DNA of 64,000 nt from Spodoptera frugiperda (taxonomy: Eukaryota; Arthropoda; Insecta; Lepidoptera; Noctuidae): NCBI RefSeq assembly GCF_023101765.2, contig NC_064214.1, forward strand, positions 10,608,001 through 10,672,000, in the 5' to 3' direction. Every line of letters begins with the position of its first letter. The stretch's first letter is position 1. Made by a program: the position numbers and the translations under genes. A model generated the notes under the pieces. That model had not been told where the DNA came from. It made no database searches and saw only the letters and a list, made by a program, of their open reading frames with translations. This document shows positions 56,641-64,000 of this stretch, in pieces.

Positions 56641-57034
56641 GTCAGATGAAGTTTCAATAAGATTTCAAAAATATTAACCTATTCATAAATAAAGTATTGC
56701 TAGCAAAATGTACATAATGTAGGTTTATTTATATAGTCACTAATTAATCCCAATAAATGAAATGAGTTATCAACTCTCCTATAAACATTCTGGACCACAT
56801 AAAGCAGTTAAATTCATGAAATAACGGGTACCTAATAGATAGAGGTCATAACACTTAAGGTCAAGAGTGAACCAATTATTTTCATTCCATAAAATCTAAT
56901 CCAACAATTTAGAAGCAACTGAAAAATGGGTTTTTCAAGGGTAATCAAGTGGGTAAATTGTTTCTTGAGATTTTTAAGGTCAAAATGAAGCTACATTACT
57001 AGTAGTTGTAAATAGTACTCATTGTAAGGTTATC
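56641..57034. other. No gene seen
   Basis: AT-rich; nothing supported. Confidence 0.45.
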
Positions 57035-57188
57035 CGGAGCTGTGGACTACCTAACAAGTTTACCGGGGCTCCGGCTCGAAAAGCAAGAGTAGGAACGGGG
57101 TGGATTATAGACAGTAAAATTTTGAGACTTGCTCTCGTCTCGCCCAGGGCAGGAGAAGTCATTGAATGATTTTCCTCCTCAAAAAAAC
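57035..57188 (+). mobile_element. LINE-tail copy with A-run
   Basis: 'tccggagctgtggactacct', 'taccggggctccggctcgaa', 'agtaggaacggggtggatta', 'gggcaggagaagtcattg', 'aatgattttcctcctcaa' and A7. It starts at the shared ccggagct point. Confidence 0.82.
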
Positions 57189-57565
57189 CTAGTTCTAAAT
57201 GTCAGACAATAGCCAAATCTTATTTATTTACCCGTCTATCTATTTGCTACAAACAGCAAGTAATGCAGCAGTGGTGAGGTGGTTCATGTAAAAAAAACAA
57301 CAACTTGATTCTAAAAGTGCGCGGTTCATCAAAAAGAACAAGCCACTATAAAAATGATAAATAGTAATTATTATGCAAATAACTAAAACAATGGAATTTC
57401 CCAAGATGAGACATACAGTTTAACATGAGTTCTTCTGTAAAACCATTAATTTTGTCCAGTATAACTTGACCCAGTGTGACGGTGGGACAAAAAAACTTCA
57501 ACTTTATAAAATTTTCTCTTTAGCTTGTGTACAACTCTTTGACCAAATTGTCGTATGTTTAAGTG
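57189..57565. other. No gene seen
   Basis: AT-rich; nothing supported. Confidence 0.45.
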
Positions 57566-57880
57566 TGGGAGAGCCATACTTCGGCACAAAAGGGCCGGTT
57601 CGACGAAAGTAGTACCGCGACCTCACTGAAAACCGACGTGAAACATCGCTAGCGTTGTAATTCGTTGTGTTAGTGTGGTTACCGGAGGCCCAATTACTCG
57701 TTTCCAATCCCTAATTCCACAACAACCCTTAAGTTCCTAACCCCAAAAGGCCGGCAACGCACTGGTAACGCCTCTTGTGTTTCGGTGTATATGGGCGGCG
57801 GCGATTGATGACGCAGACAGATCACCTGATTACCATCATGTGATCTGTCTACTCGTTTATCGGCTTTTACCACAAGAAAT
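57566..57880 (-). repeat. Rpt-A copy, longest
   Basis: Covers both halves of the family: 'gtgggagagccatacttcgg', 'gggccggttcgacgaaag', 'ctgaaaaccgacgtgaaac', 'gtggttaccggaggcccaat', 'ccccaaaaggccggcaacgc', 'atgggcggcggcgatt'. Near the right end, AGACAGATCAC (57815-57825) and its complement (57840-57850) form a perfect 11-bp hairpin. Confidence 0.82.
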
Positions 57881-58304
57881 AGACCTATGCTGTACGTAGG
57901 TCTATTTTGCCGTGGACTAACTCCTGCCTAAACAAGTTCTGTCATAAAAACAGTTTTTCATACTCTCGTCACGTGTCAAGTTATACTGGTCACAAAAACT
58001 ACATCACAAAAGTCGTTCACATGACAAATGTAATTACACTGACATTAATTATTTTATTGTTGTCAGATAAAGGACATTGTACTTTACGATTTAATTATAA
58101 ATCTAGTGACCTTCTAGCTTTAGTTTTAGAGTAATTACTTAATTGTTACTTGTGTTCAATTATTTAATTATTATTGTATGCATTGAAAAGGTAGCCTGGG
58201 TATTTGGTTTAGTGGCTACCTGCGCGATTATAGAGTATGTGTATGTATAGATTTTGTTCACTAATTAGAGAATAAAGTTTGAATTCGTTGTCAAAATTCT
58301 ACAA
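57881..58304. other. No gene seen
   Basis: A 75-codon frame at 57907-58134 has no recognised features. Otherwise AT-rich. Confidence 0.4.
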
Positions 58305-58440
58305 TGATATCTTTGATCTGCTTCTGCCAGCGGCATCGTCCGCGTATTACCGTGGGATAAAATGTGATCTATGTGATATTCCATACCATAATCAATCCCT
58401 GTTTGTAGTTTCATCAGGAGTAAACTTTGTAGGATTAAAA
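58305..58440 (-). mobile_element. RTE-L LINE tail
   Basis: On the minus strand 'cctgatgaaactacaaacag', 'ggattgattatggtatggaa', 'tatcacatagatcacatttt', 'atcccacggtaatacgcgga', 'cgatgccgctggcagaagc'. Same family as 24403 and 25596. Confidence 0.6.
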
Positions 58441-58584
58441 AACCCTCAATAACTTCATTCCAGAACTGACTTTAGACCCACTTAGAAATCTATCGGTTGT
58501 GATAAATAATTCACGTAAAGAGATATTATCGACTTCTGATCCTGTAAAGCTTCTGTCTAAAGATACAGGATCACATAGAGTTTT

Positions 58585-58652
58585 TCCGGCGGGAATCGAA
58601 TCCGCCACGCGCCGCGAGGCAGCCGCTGCTAGCTATCGCACCAACCGTGCAG
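58585..58652 (-). mobile_element. SINE-2 tRNA-like head
   Basis: Minus strand: 'actgcacggttggtgcgata', 'gctagcagcggctgcctcgc', 'ggcgcgtggcggattcgatt', 'cccgccgg'. A-box (TGGTGCGATAGC) and near-perfect B-box (GGATTCGATTCCC) positions fit a Pol III promoter. The body seen at 10890-11020 is absent. Confidence 0.72.
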
Positions 58653-59818
58653 TCAAATGTCAAAAGTCAAACCGTCAGAAATGGAATGAAAATAATCTTA
58701 CAACAACTCTGTTTACTTACATGTAACTTTAAAGTCAATGTAAGTCATTAGGTAAACAAGTAATAGCGTGACAATATGCCGTGTTGGCAACACGCTACAA
58801 CTTTAATTAGTGATGTGCGCCTTCCTAATATCGATATATGTGTTACTGTTACGATAATACGGAAGAATCGGGGAAATATTTTTTGTTACGTGCGCTCTTG
58901 AGCGTGGCGAGCTAGTGTCGTGTTTAATGTCTTCGTTTGTTCGTTATTGGCTGACTTTTATTATGTTTATCGATGATAAGGTAATGTTTTTTGTATTGGA
59001 AGAATACGTTTGTATTTATCGATTGTATTTATTGGGTTTCTATAAAAAAATAAGTAATAAGTACTATTTTTAGACGACGGGACATAACACACACGGTAGT
59101 ACACGTTCATAGCACAAATGCATAACAGGTATCTTTCCCCATGCAAAAATACATGCAAATCCCAGCAGGCGACGGTCAAAACTATATCCTAGATTGTACG
59201 CAGGTGACTTTTACACTAACGAGACCATTGATAAAGTATTTTAATACACCAGAAGTATAAAAAGATTACTATAAAGTAAAAATTTATCACTAACATAAAA
59301 CTGCGAATACCAAAAGGTGACTAAAATAAAACATCAACAACAAAAAAATATCAAAACCTTAGATCTTTTCGCATTTTAAAATCGACCACGCCTATCTTTT
59401 TAGTTGATGGTATCTGAAGGAAAACCAGTCTAAAAGACCTACGGCGTTCTCCAGGAATTTGAAGCATTGGTAAGGGAAGGGGAGGTCTTGTTGACTGGTC
59501 AAAGGGGTCATAATTGGCGAGTCTCGTTAACATTTTTCTTAATAAGCCAACAAAGTTTTATGAGTACTTTATGAAAACGTTTCTTTGTTAATATAAGAAC
59601 AATCATGTTTTTAATTGTTCAAAACATTTTTTCTTGAACACTTTTTTAAGTTATAATGAAGTTCAACAAGAGCTCTGGACATCATTAAGTTTCAAAGTAA
59701 AGTCTGCTAAAGTTACTTGTAATTTATTATTGGTTACAAATTACAATTTTTATGTTAGCTCCGAAATTGGTAAATTTTTCACTGAATAGTCCTCGTGTTA
59801 TTTTACACCGAGTTTATC
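58653..59818. other. No gene seen
   Basis: AT-rich with short frames only. 'ccgtgttggcaacacgc' at 58782-58798 holds a 7-bp inverted repeat. Confidence 0.45.
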
Positions 59819-59819
59819 A

Positions 59820-60112
59820 CATCAACAGCCTATAAGCGGTCACTGTTGACCAAAAGCCTTTTCTCACACGGATAAGGTTTGAGTATTAATCACCACGCTT
59901 ACGCTCAATGCGGGTTGGCGATTTCAAACCTATAATTAGAATTTGTAAGTCCAGGTTTCCGCATGATGGTTTCCTTTACCGTTTGTCAGTGGTATCTAAA
60001 TAATCTTAGAAAGTACATAGAACTTGGAAAAAGTCACAGTGTTACTTGCCGTTGGTAGGTTTCAAATCTGCATAAGAGACGGACGTCTTAAACCATCGGG
60101 CCACCACGACAT
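59820..60112 (-). mobile_element. tRNA-derived SINE (SINE-3), near full length
   Basis: On + it reads 'catcaacagcctataagcgg', 'tcactgttgaccaaaagcc', 'caccacgcttacgctcaatg', 'cgggttggcgatttcaaacc', 'ttgccgttggtaggtttcaa', 'ccatcgggccaccacg'. It is the full reverse of 37020-37295. The head is therefore at the right end, with a degraded B box. Confidence 0.8.
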
Positions 60113-60847
60113 TTGCATCTATCAACAAACAATAATTTTGATTTCTAATCCATTAACTATAGAGTCCATTATCAGAAAACAAAATACATAAAAATGTGAT
60201 GTCCATTTATTTAAAACTATCTCCACACACACACTAGCCATCCATGATCAGCTAATTCAACATAAAAAAAAAACCTTTTCATTATTCAACCTTTTTAGAA
60301 TATGGTCCGTTTTTGTATGAAAAGCGAATGACATGAAAGGACCAATCCACTAAGTAGCCAGGGATCACATCAAAGGGTCAATCGCTTGGATCATACGCTT
60401 TCCAATCAATTTATCATCTTTGATCTTCATATATGAAAATTACAGGGCAGTTTTTTTCTGTATATTCTTATTATTTGAATGTAAATACGAGTAAAAGTAT
60501 TTTCGCTTTTGATTTGGTATTTTGAGTAATTAGAAAAAATTATTTGAGTTAGAGAGATTTTTATCATATCGGTATGTAGGTATGGTAACACAGATAATAC
60601 CAGTAGGCTTATAATTTTCGATTAAGTAGTACTTACATGTCCTTGTATAAATATTACGAAGAAAATACGGCAATTAAGGTAAGTAATTTAAGTAAGTCTA
60701 CGTAATAGCACTTCTACGTTAATATCAAGCACTCATACGTTAATATTTTCAAAAACTAAGCTAGATAAAGTCAATATTACCTATGCAATAACTATGATTC
60801 TGAAGAGGTGTGTATCTAAGATCCGTAGCAATTGGCGTTTCATAGTC
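60113..60847. other. No gene seen
   Basis: AT-rich. 'tacgttaatat' recurs at 60716 and 60738. Nothing else. Confidence 0.45.
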
Positions 60848-60895
60848 TCTGCCTACCCCTACGGGAGACAGGCGTGAGTTATGTATGTAATTACT
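60848..60895 (+). mobile_element. SINE tail fragment
   Basis: 'tctctgcctacccctacgg', 'gagacaggcgtgagttatgt', 'atgtaa'. It resembles the SINE-1 tail but with a distinct ending, so it may be a sister subfamily. Confidence 0.55.
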
Positions 60896-61024
60896 CTAAG
60901 AAGTAACAAAGAATCAAACTAACCAGATTTTTTTAAAGTAAAGATAGATTACTCAATAAATTACCCTGATTACAAAATATAATATCTTCCCCAATAATGG
61001 CGCTAGATATAAAACATCACAGTA

Positions 61025-61130
61025 CCAGCACTCATTAGGGCTGCGGTGTCGCGTGCGCGCCGACACAGTGCCGACTGTAGGCAATTTCCGGGAGTGTCAC
61101 AGCCCTGACACTCGCACTACTTGTGCACTG
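61025..61130. promoter_or_regulatory. CpG-rich patch
   Basis: 'ggtgtcgcgtgcgcgccgac' and 'ccgggagtgtcacagccctg' stand out from AT-rich flanks. AGGGCTG/CAGCCCT are inverted 7-mers at its ends. Function unknown. Confidence 0.25.
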
Positions 61131-61265
61131 TACAGGCTAACTACTTACATTTCTAATTACTTTTTGTTTCTAGAAGATTGTAAGCGTTAATAAATATGTT
61201 AGTGTCGCCATACTTGTTATAAGTGTCGCTAGATTTTTGATCAGTTATCATTTTAGGCTATTTAA

Positions 61266-61534
61266 AAGAAGGTACCAATTTATTGCACGTACCGTACACA
61301 ACAGTCAATGAAGTTATACAATTAAATTCAAAATCAATTGTACGAGTATAACGTCTTTGACTGCTAATAGAAAACTGTTGAAGGAAAATCCTCCGCTAAC
61401 GTCGGTCACCGGTGACTATCACGGCGTTCAAAGTATTAAGCTATCTGTTAGAAGACACCAGTTTATTGCACATGCAGAACACAACAGTCAATGAAGTTAC
61501 ACAATTAACTTCCAAATTGATTATGAATGTATAA
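61266..61534. repeat. ~85-bp direct repeat flanking a MITE
   Basis: 61266-61350 and 61449-61534 share 'ttattgcac', 'acacaacagtcaatgaagtt' and 'a(c/t)acaattaa' at an offset of 183 bp. The MITE-C copy lies exactly between. See that entry and the findings. Confidence 0.75.
61353..61439. mobile_element. TTAA-type MITE (MITE-C), copy 3
   Basis: Same element as 53629-53719: 'gtctttgactgctaatag', core 'cgtcggtcaccggtgac', end 'acggcgttcaaagta' then TTAA at 61436-61439. The left TTAA has mutated to TAAC. Confidence 0.72.
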
Positions 61535-61566
61535 GTTCAGTGACATTTAGTCACTAAAATTTTGCA

Positions 61567-61640
61567 TTCATCATCATCGTCATCATTTCTTTCATCATTA
61601 TATCGGCCATAAGACGTCCACTGCTGAAAATAGGCATTAG
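61567..61640 (+). repeat. Lep-D fragment
   Basis: 'ttcatcatcatcgtcatcat', 'ttatatcggccataagacgt', 'ccactgctgaaaataggc'. Confidence 0.65.
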
Positions 61641-62410
61641 TTATAGTGTATGTAAGTCTTTAAAAATGGGATAACACAAAGTCACTATTTCCCCGCAGAC
61701 AATTCGTCGGATTTTATAAAGAGCATTTTTATAGAAAAAAGAATTTTATTAATTAACCATCCCCCATTTAAATCTAAAAGTACGAACCCACGAACGAAAT
61801 TCATCACAAAAAACGATCCCTTTGACAAATTAAAATGTCGCTCATAAATGCCTTTACACCCCTCATTTGAATATTGCCCAACAAAAAACCGTGCGAAACC
61901 CTATCCCATGGAAATAGCTACGATTTATATAGGAGTGACCATAAAATATAAGAAATTACCGCCCTTAGATGGTGCAGGGCTGCTTCGTATTCATAAAAGA
62001 AGGATATTTATGCGATATCGTCAAAATATTTATTATTGTCCGGTAGCTATAGCCCTTTGTGACGGTACGGGGAAAAAATACAAGGGTGTGAACGAGGATT
62101 AGGGATGCGGTGTAGTGTTATTTTTGATGGAGTCAAAATTATCGATAGTTTAGCAAACACAAGCACTGTACTCCATTTTGTAAGTAAAGCTGGCAAAAAT
62201 AACAAAAGGTAAGAACAGAAAACGGGTGATTTCAAGTTTGAAGTTTTTTATTGACTGTCTATCATTGATCACTAAACACACGGTATGAACATTTTTCATA
62301 ATTAATTTGTGCAAAACATTCTTTTGTTACAAACGTTGCCCAAACATAATACTACAGACAAGAGGTCTACTACATACAAATTTAAGGGTACTGCTACAGA
62401 ATAAATCAAC
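61641..62410. other. No gene seen
   Basis: Two overlapping short frames (61848-62102 +, 62047-62235 -) show no family features. The end, 62340-62410, would be the upstream sequence of the candidate exon that follows. Confidence 0.4.
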
Positions 62411-62760
62411 ATGGCAGAAACCGTAAGCACCAAGCAAACTTATCTTACGTTGCAACCCTTGCACTTCATCGACACCACCCCAACTCTAGACCAACGGCAT
62501 TATGAAATATGTGATTCCTTATACAAGAGAAGTCCTTTATGCATCCTCTGGGACTGGATGGTCAAGAAGGTTATCACAAGTGGCTGGCGGCGTATGAAAA
62601 ATTTATGTCTCAATATAGTACAATGTTCGGTTAGGATCGTGTGCTGCATTATACGGTATCTCCAGGGATGGTCCACAGAATGGAGTAGCCAGAGGTATTG
62701 CTGTGAAATTGGTGTTTTTAAATTTTGTGGTGTTAGGAGAGACTTTTGTTTTTTTTTAAG
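62411..62760 (+). CDS. Candidate first coding exon, unknown protein
   Basis: The ATG at 62411 has an ideal insect context (tcaacATGgc). The frame stays open for 117 codons and meets AAG|GTGAGA, a near-consensus donor, at 62760/62761; unspliced, it stops at TGA 62762-62764. The N-terminal third is protein-like: MAETVSTKQTYLTLQPLHFI, then DTTPTLDQRHYEICDSLY. From about residue 65 it becomes Cys/aromatic-rich (RIVCCIIRYLQGWSTEW, ending FCFFLR), which looks less like a normal protein. An earlier donor, such as AGAG|GTATTG near 62694, would give a shorter exon. I do not recognise the family, and no second exon is visible in the remaining 1.2 kb. Confidence 0.28.
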
Positions 62761-62930
62761 GTGAGATGGTTTGTTATCTTGTTTTTTCTATAAAAGCCTT
62801 AATAATTTTTTGTCTGAGTAAGAAAAACAAAGTCTACATTAATTAAGTATTACGTCCAAACATTTTGTAACTGACAATTCGATTAAAGAAACTTGAAAGA
62901 AAATCCCAAACTCATTCTCACACCATCCTA

Positions 62931-63052
62931 ATACATGGGACTTATAACACAAATGGTGTAAAGTGGGTGTACATTGTGTAGCGACATTAACTACCGTAAT
63001 GTAAACCTCTGCTTACGACTCCGAGGATAAAAGGCGTGACATTGTGTAATGT
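62931..63052 (+). mobile_element. SINE-1 tail
   Basis: 'atacatgggacttataacac', 'aaatggtgtaaagtgggtgt', 'acattgtgtagcgacatta', 'gtaatgtaaacctctgctta', 'gaggataaaaggcgtgacat'. 5'-truncated. Confidence 0.8.
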
Positions 63053-63480
63053 CCCAAAATTAACAATATCTTGAGAAAATAGCAGTGCAACATAAAATCA
63101 TCTTCCAAAATTGAAATAGCACAAATAAACATAGACGAACAACATGACTTAGCAGAAGACAAAATAAATCACTCTTGTCCTAAAGCAATTCGCGAAGAAA
63201 ATCAAAGTAAGATCCTCGACATTAAAACGTCATAAGGATTGCTTTCAGAGATAGTATTAATATTATCATTAGCAGTAAGTGGGAAGGCGACAGAAGAATT
63301 GCAAGTCATCACGACCATTTAAATAGACCCCTTCTACTTTAAGTCTCCCTCTTAAAATCAGTCCAGAAAAATTAAAGTCATTGCTTCTTATGGATCAGGT
63401 TGAAGTGGTTTTAACAAGAATATAAGTCGGCAAGGGACTTAGTTGACATGTGACGTTGATTTACTATTGTCCCTTAAGAT
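63053..63480. other. No gene seen
   Basis: AT-rich; nothing supported. Confidence 0.45.
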
Positions 63481-63483
63481 GTG

Positions 63484-63600
63484 CCGACGTCATTCGAGTT
63501 GACGATATCGATATTATTATTGCTTAATTATCGATATCGAGTCGGCTGTGTGGTTTAATTATAGAGGTACGGGCCTTTGAGTCTGTGCGCACGAATGATC
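63484..63600. promoter_or_regulatory. Promoter-like patch with two DRE motifs
   Basis: TATCGATA occurs at 63506-63513 and 63529-63536, 15 bp apart, inside an imperfect inverted repeat (GACGATATCGATA against the complement of TATCGATATCGAGTC). A CRE-like 'gacgtcatt' lies just upstream at 63486, and a CpG-bearing stretch follows ('gaggtacgggcc', 'gtgcgcacgaatg'). Similar to the pair at 17289/17617. Two such clusters in one window is notable; no TATA box or exon is visible. Confidence 0.42.
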
Positions 63601-64000
63601 TGAAAGTAGATCTAGGAAATTATTGAGTTTTTTTTTTGTAAAAAATTGTAATTACTTATGCTAGAAATAATCGGAAACTATACATATACAAAAGAATTTG
63701 TATACTATACTGTAATAGAAAATCGAATTTTTATTCCTCGGTATTCATTTCGGGACAACCGATTGAACTCTGTCCCATTTTTATCAATAAAATATTGATC
63801 ATCAAAATCAATATTATTTTTAATCCAAAAATTACGAGGACATCTTTTAAACCGTCATAGCAGCTGACATTTGATATTTTTCTTTTTTTTTGACCCTATT
63901 CTTATTTTGTCACCTGTCGCCAACTGAGGTCTTTGATAACAACTTAATAGCATTAATGAGACCATTCAAACGGCTTTGGGTGGTCTAAGGCCAATATCAC
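63601..64000. other. No gene seen
   Basis: AT-rich to the window end. A T9 run at 63629-63638 and another near 63882-63891. No frame. Confidence 0.45.

Noticed and set aside
1..64000. A previously undescribed multi-gene system
   Set aside because: I looked for clustered genes, a conserved gene order and defence-type or biosynthetic domains on both strands. Only scattered, mostly broken coding-like stretches are present, so no such system can be supported.

Overview
This window looks like moth DNA, most likely from a noctuid (Spodoptera, Helicoverpa or Trichoplusia type). It is AT-rich, lacks long reading frames, and is packed with short interspersed repeats that I associate with noctuid genomes: tRNA-headed SINEs, a very common truncated LINE tail, RTE/CR1-type LINE tails, and small inverted-repeat (MITE or foldback) elements. 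The clade assignment rests on recognising these families; no intact protein-coding gene confirms it. I see no bacterial operon, rRNA, functional tRNA, CRISPR array or complete transposase. The window is probably intergenic or lies within one very long intron.

Layout. 1-4.9 kb: SINE fragments, one SINE bounded by an 11-bp target duplication (2566-2748), a foldback and a hairpin. 4.99-5.75 kb: stop-interrupted coding-like sequence on + abutting coding-like sequence on -. 6-16 kb: SINE, LINE-tail and MITE fragments, a possible secreted small ORF (9.2 kb), a decayed LINE terminus (14.7 kb) and two local duplications. 17.3-17.8 kb: a CpG-rich patch with two perfect TATCGATA (DRE) motifs, a promoter candidate. 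19-33 kb: repeats, including a LINE nested inside a SINE with a 13-bp target duplication (26.3-26.9 kb), and an exon-like stretch at 30.83-31.04 kb. 33.3-33.5 kb: a GC-rich block with a hairpin, a YY1/Pho-like site and a CArG box. 34-41 kb: MITEs, an SLC22-like fragment (37.4 kb) and an acidic open frame cut by a repeat (40.4-40.7 kb). 43.8-45.1 kb: one stop-interrupted coding-like region plus two more decayed copies in tandem. 46.4-46.7 kb: CpG-rich exon-like sequence. 48-58 kb: repeats, a 141-bp tandem duplication and a 392-bp TA-flanked MITE. 61-64 kb: a MITE flanked by a direct repeat, a candidate first coding exon (62.41 kb), and a second DRE pair (63.5 kb).

How the parts relate. No set of genes here forms a pathway. 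What the window shows best is repeat history: a shared LINE tail in ten copies on both strands, a shared ~250-350 bp repeat in eleven copies, elements nested in each other, and small tandem duplications often next to MITEs. The coding-like stretches are separate and mostly broken. The best candidates for living function are the exon-like segments at 30.8, 46.7 and 62.4 kb and the DRE-bearing patches at 17.3-17.7 and 63.5 kb. All of these are inferences from sequence only.
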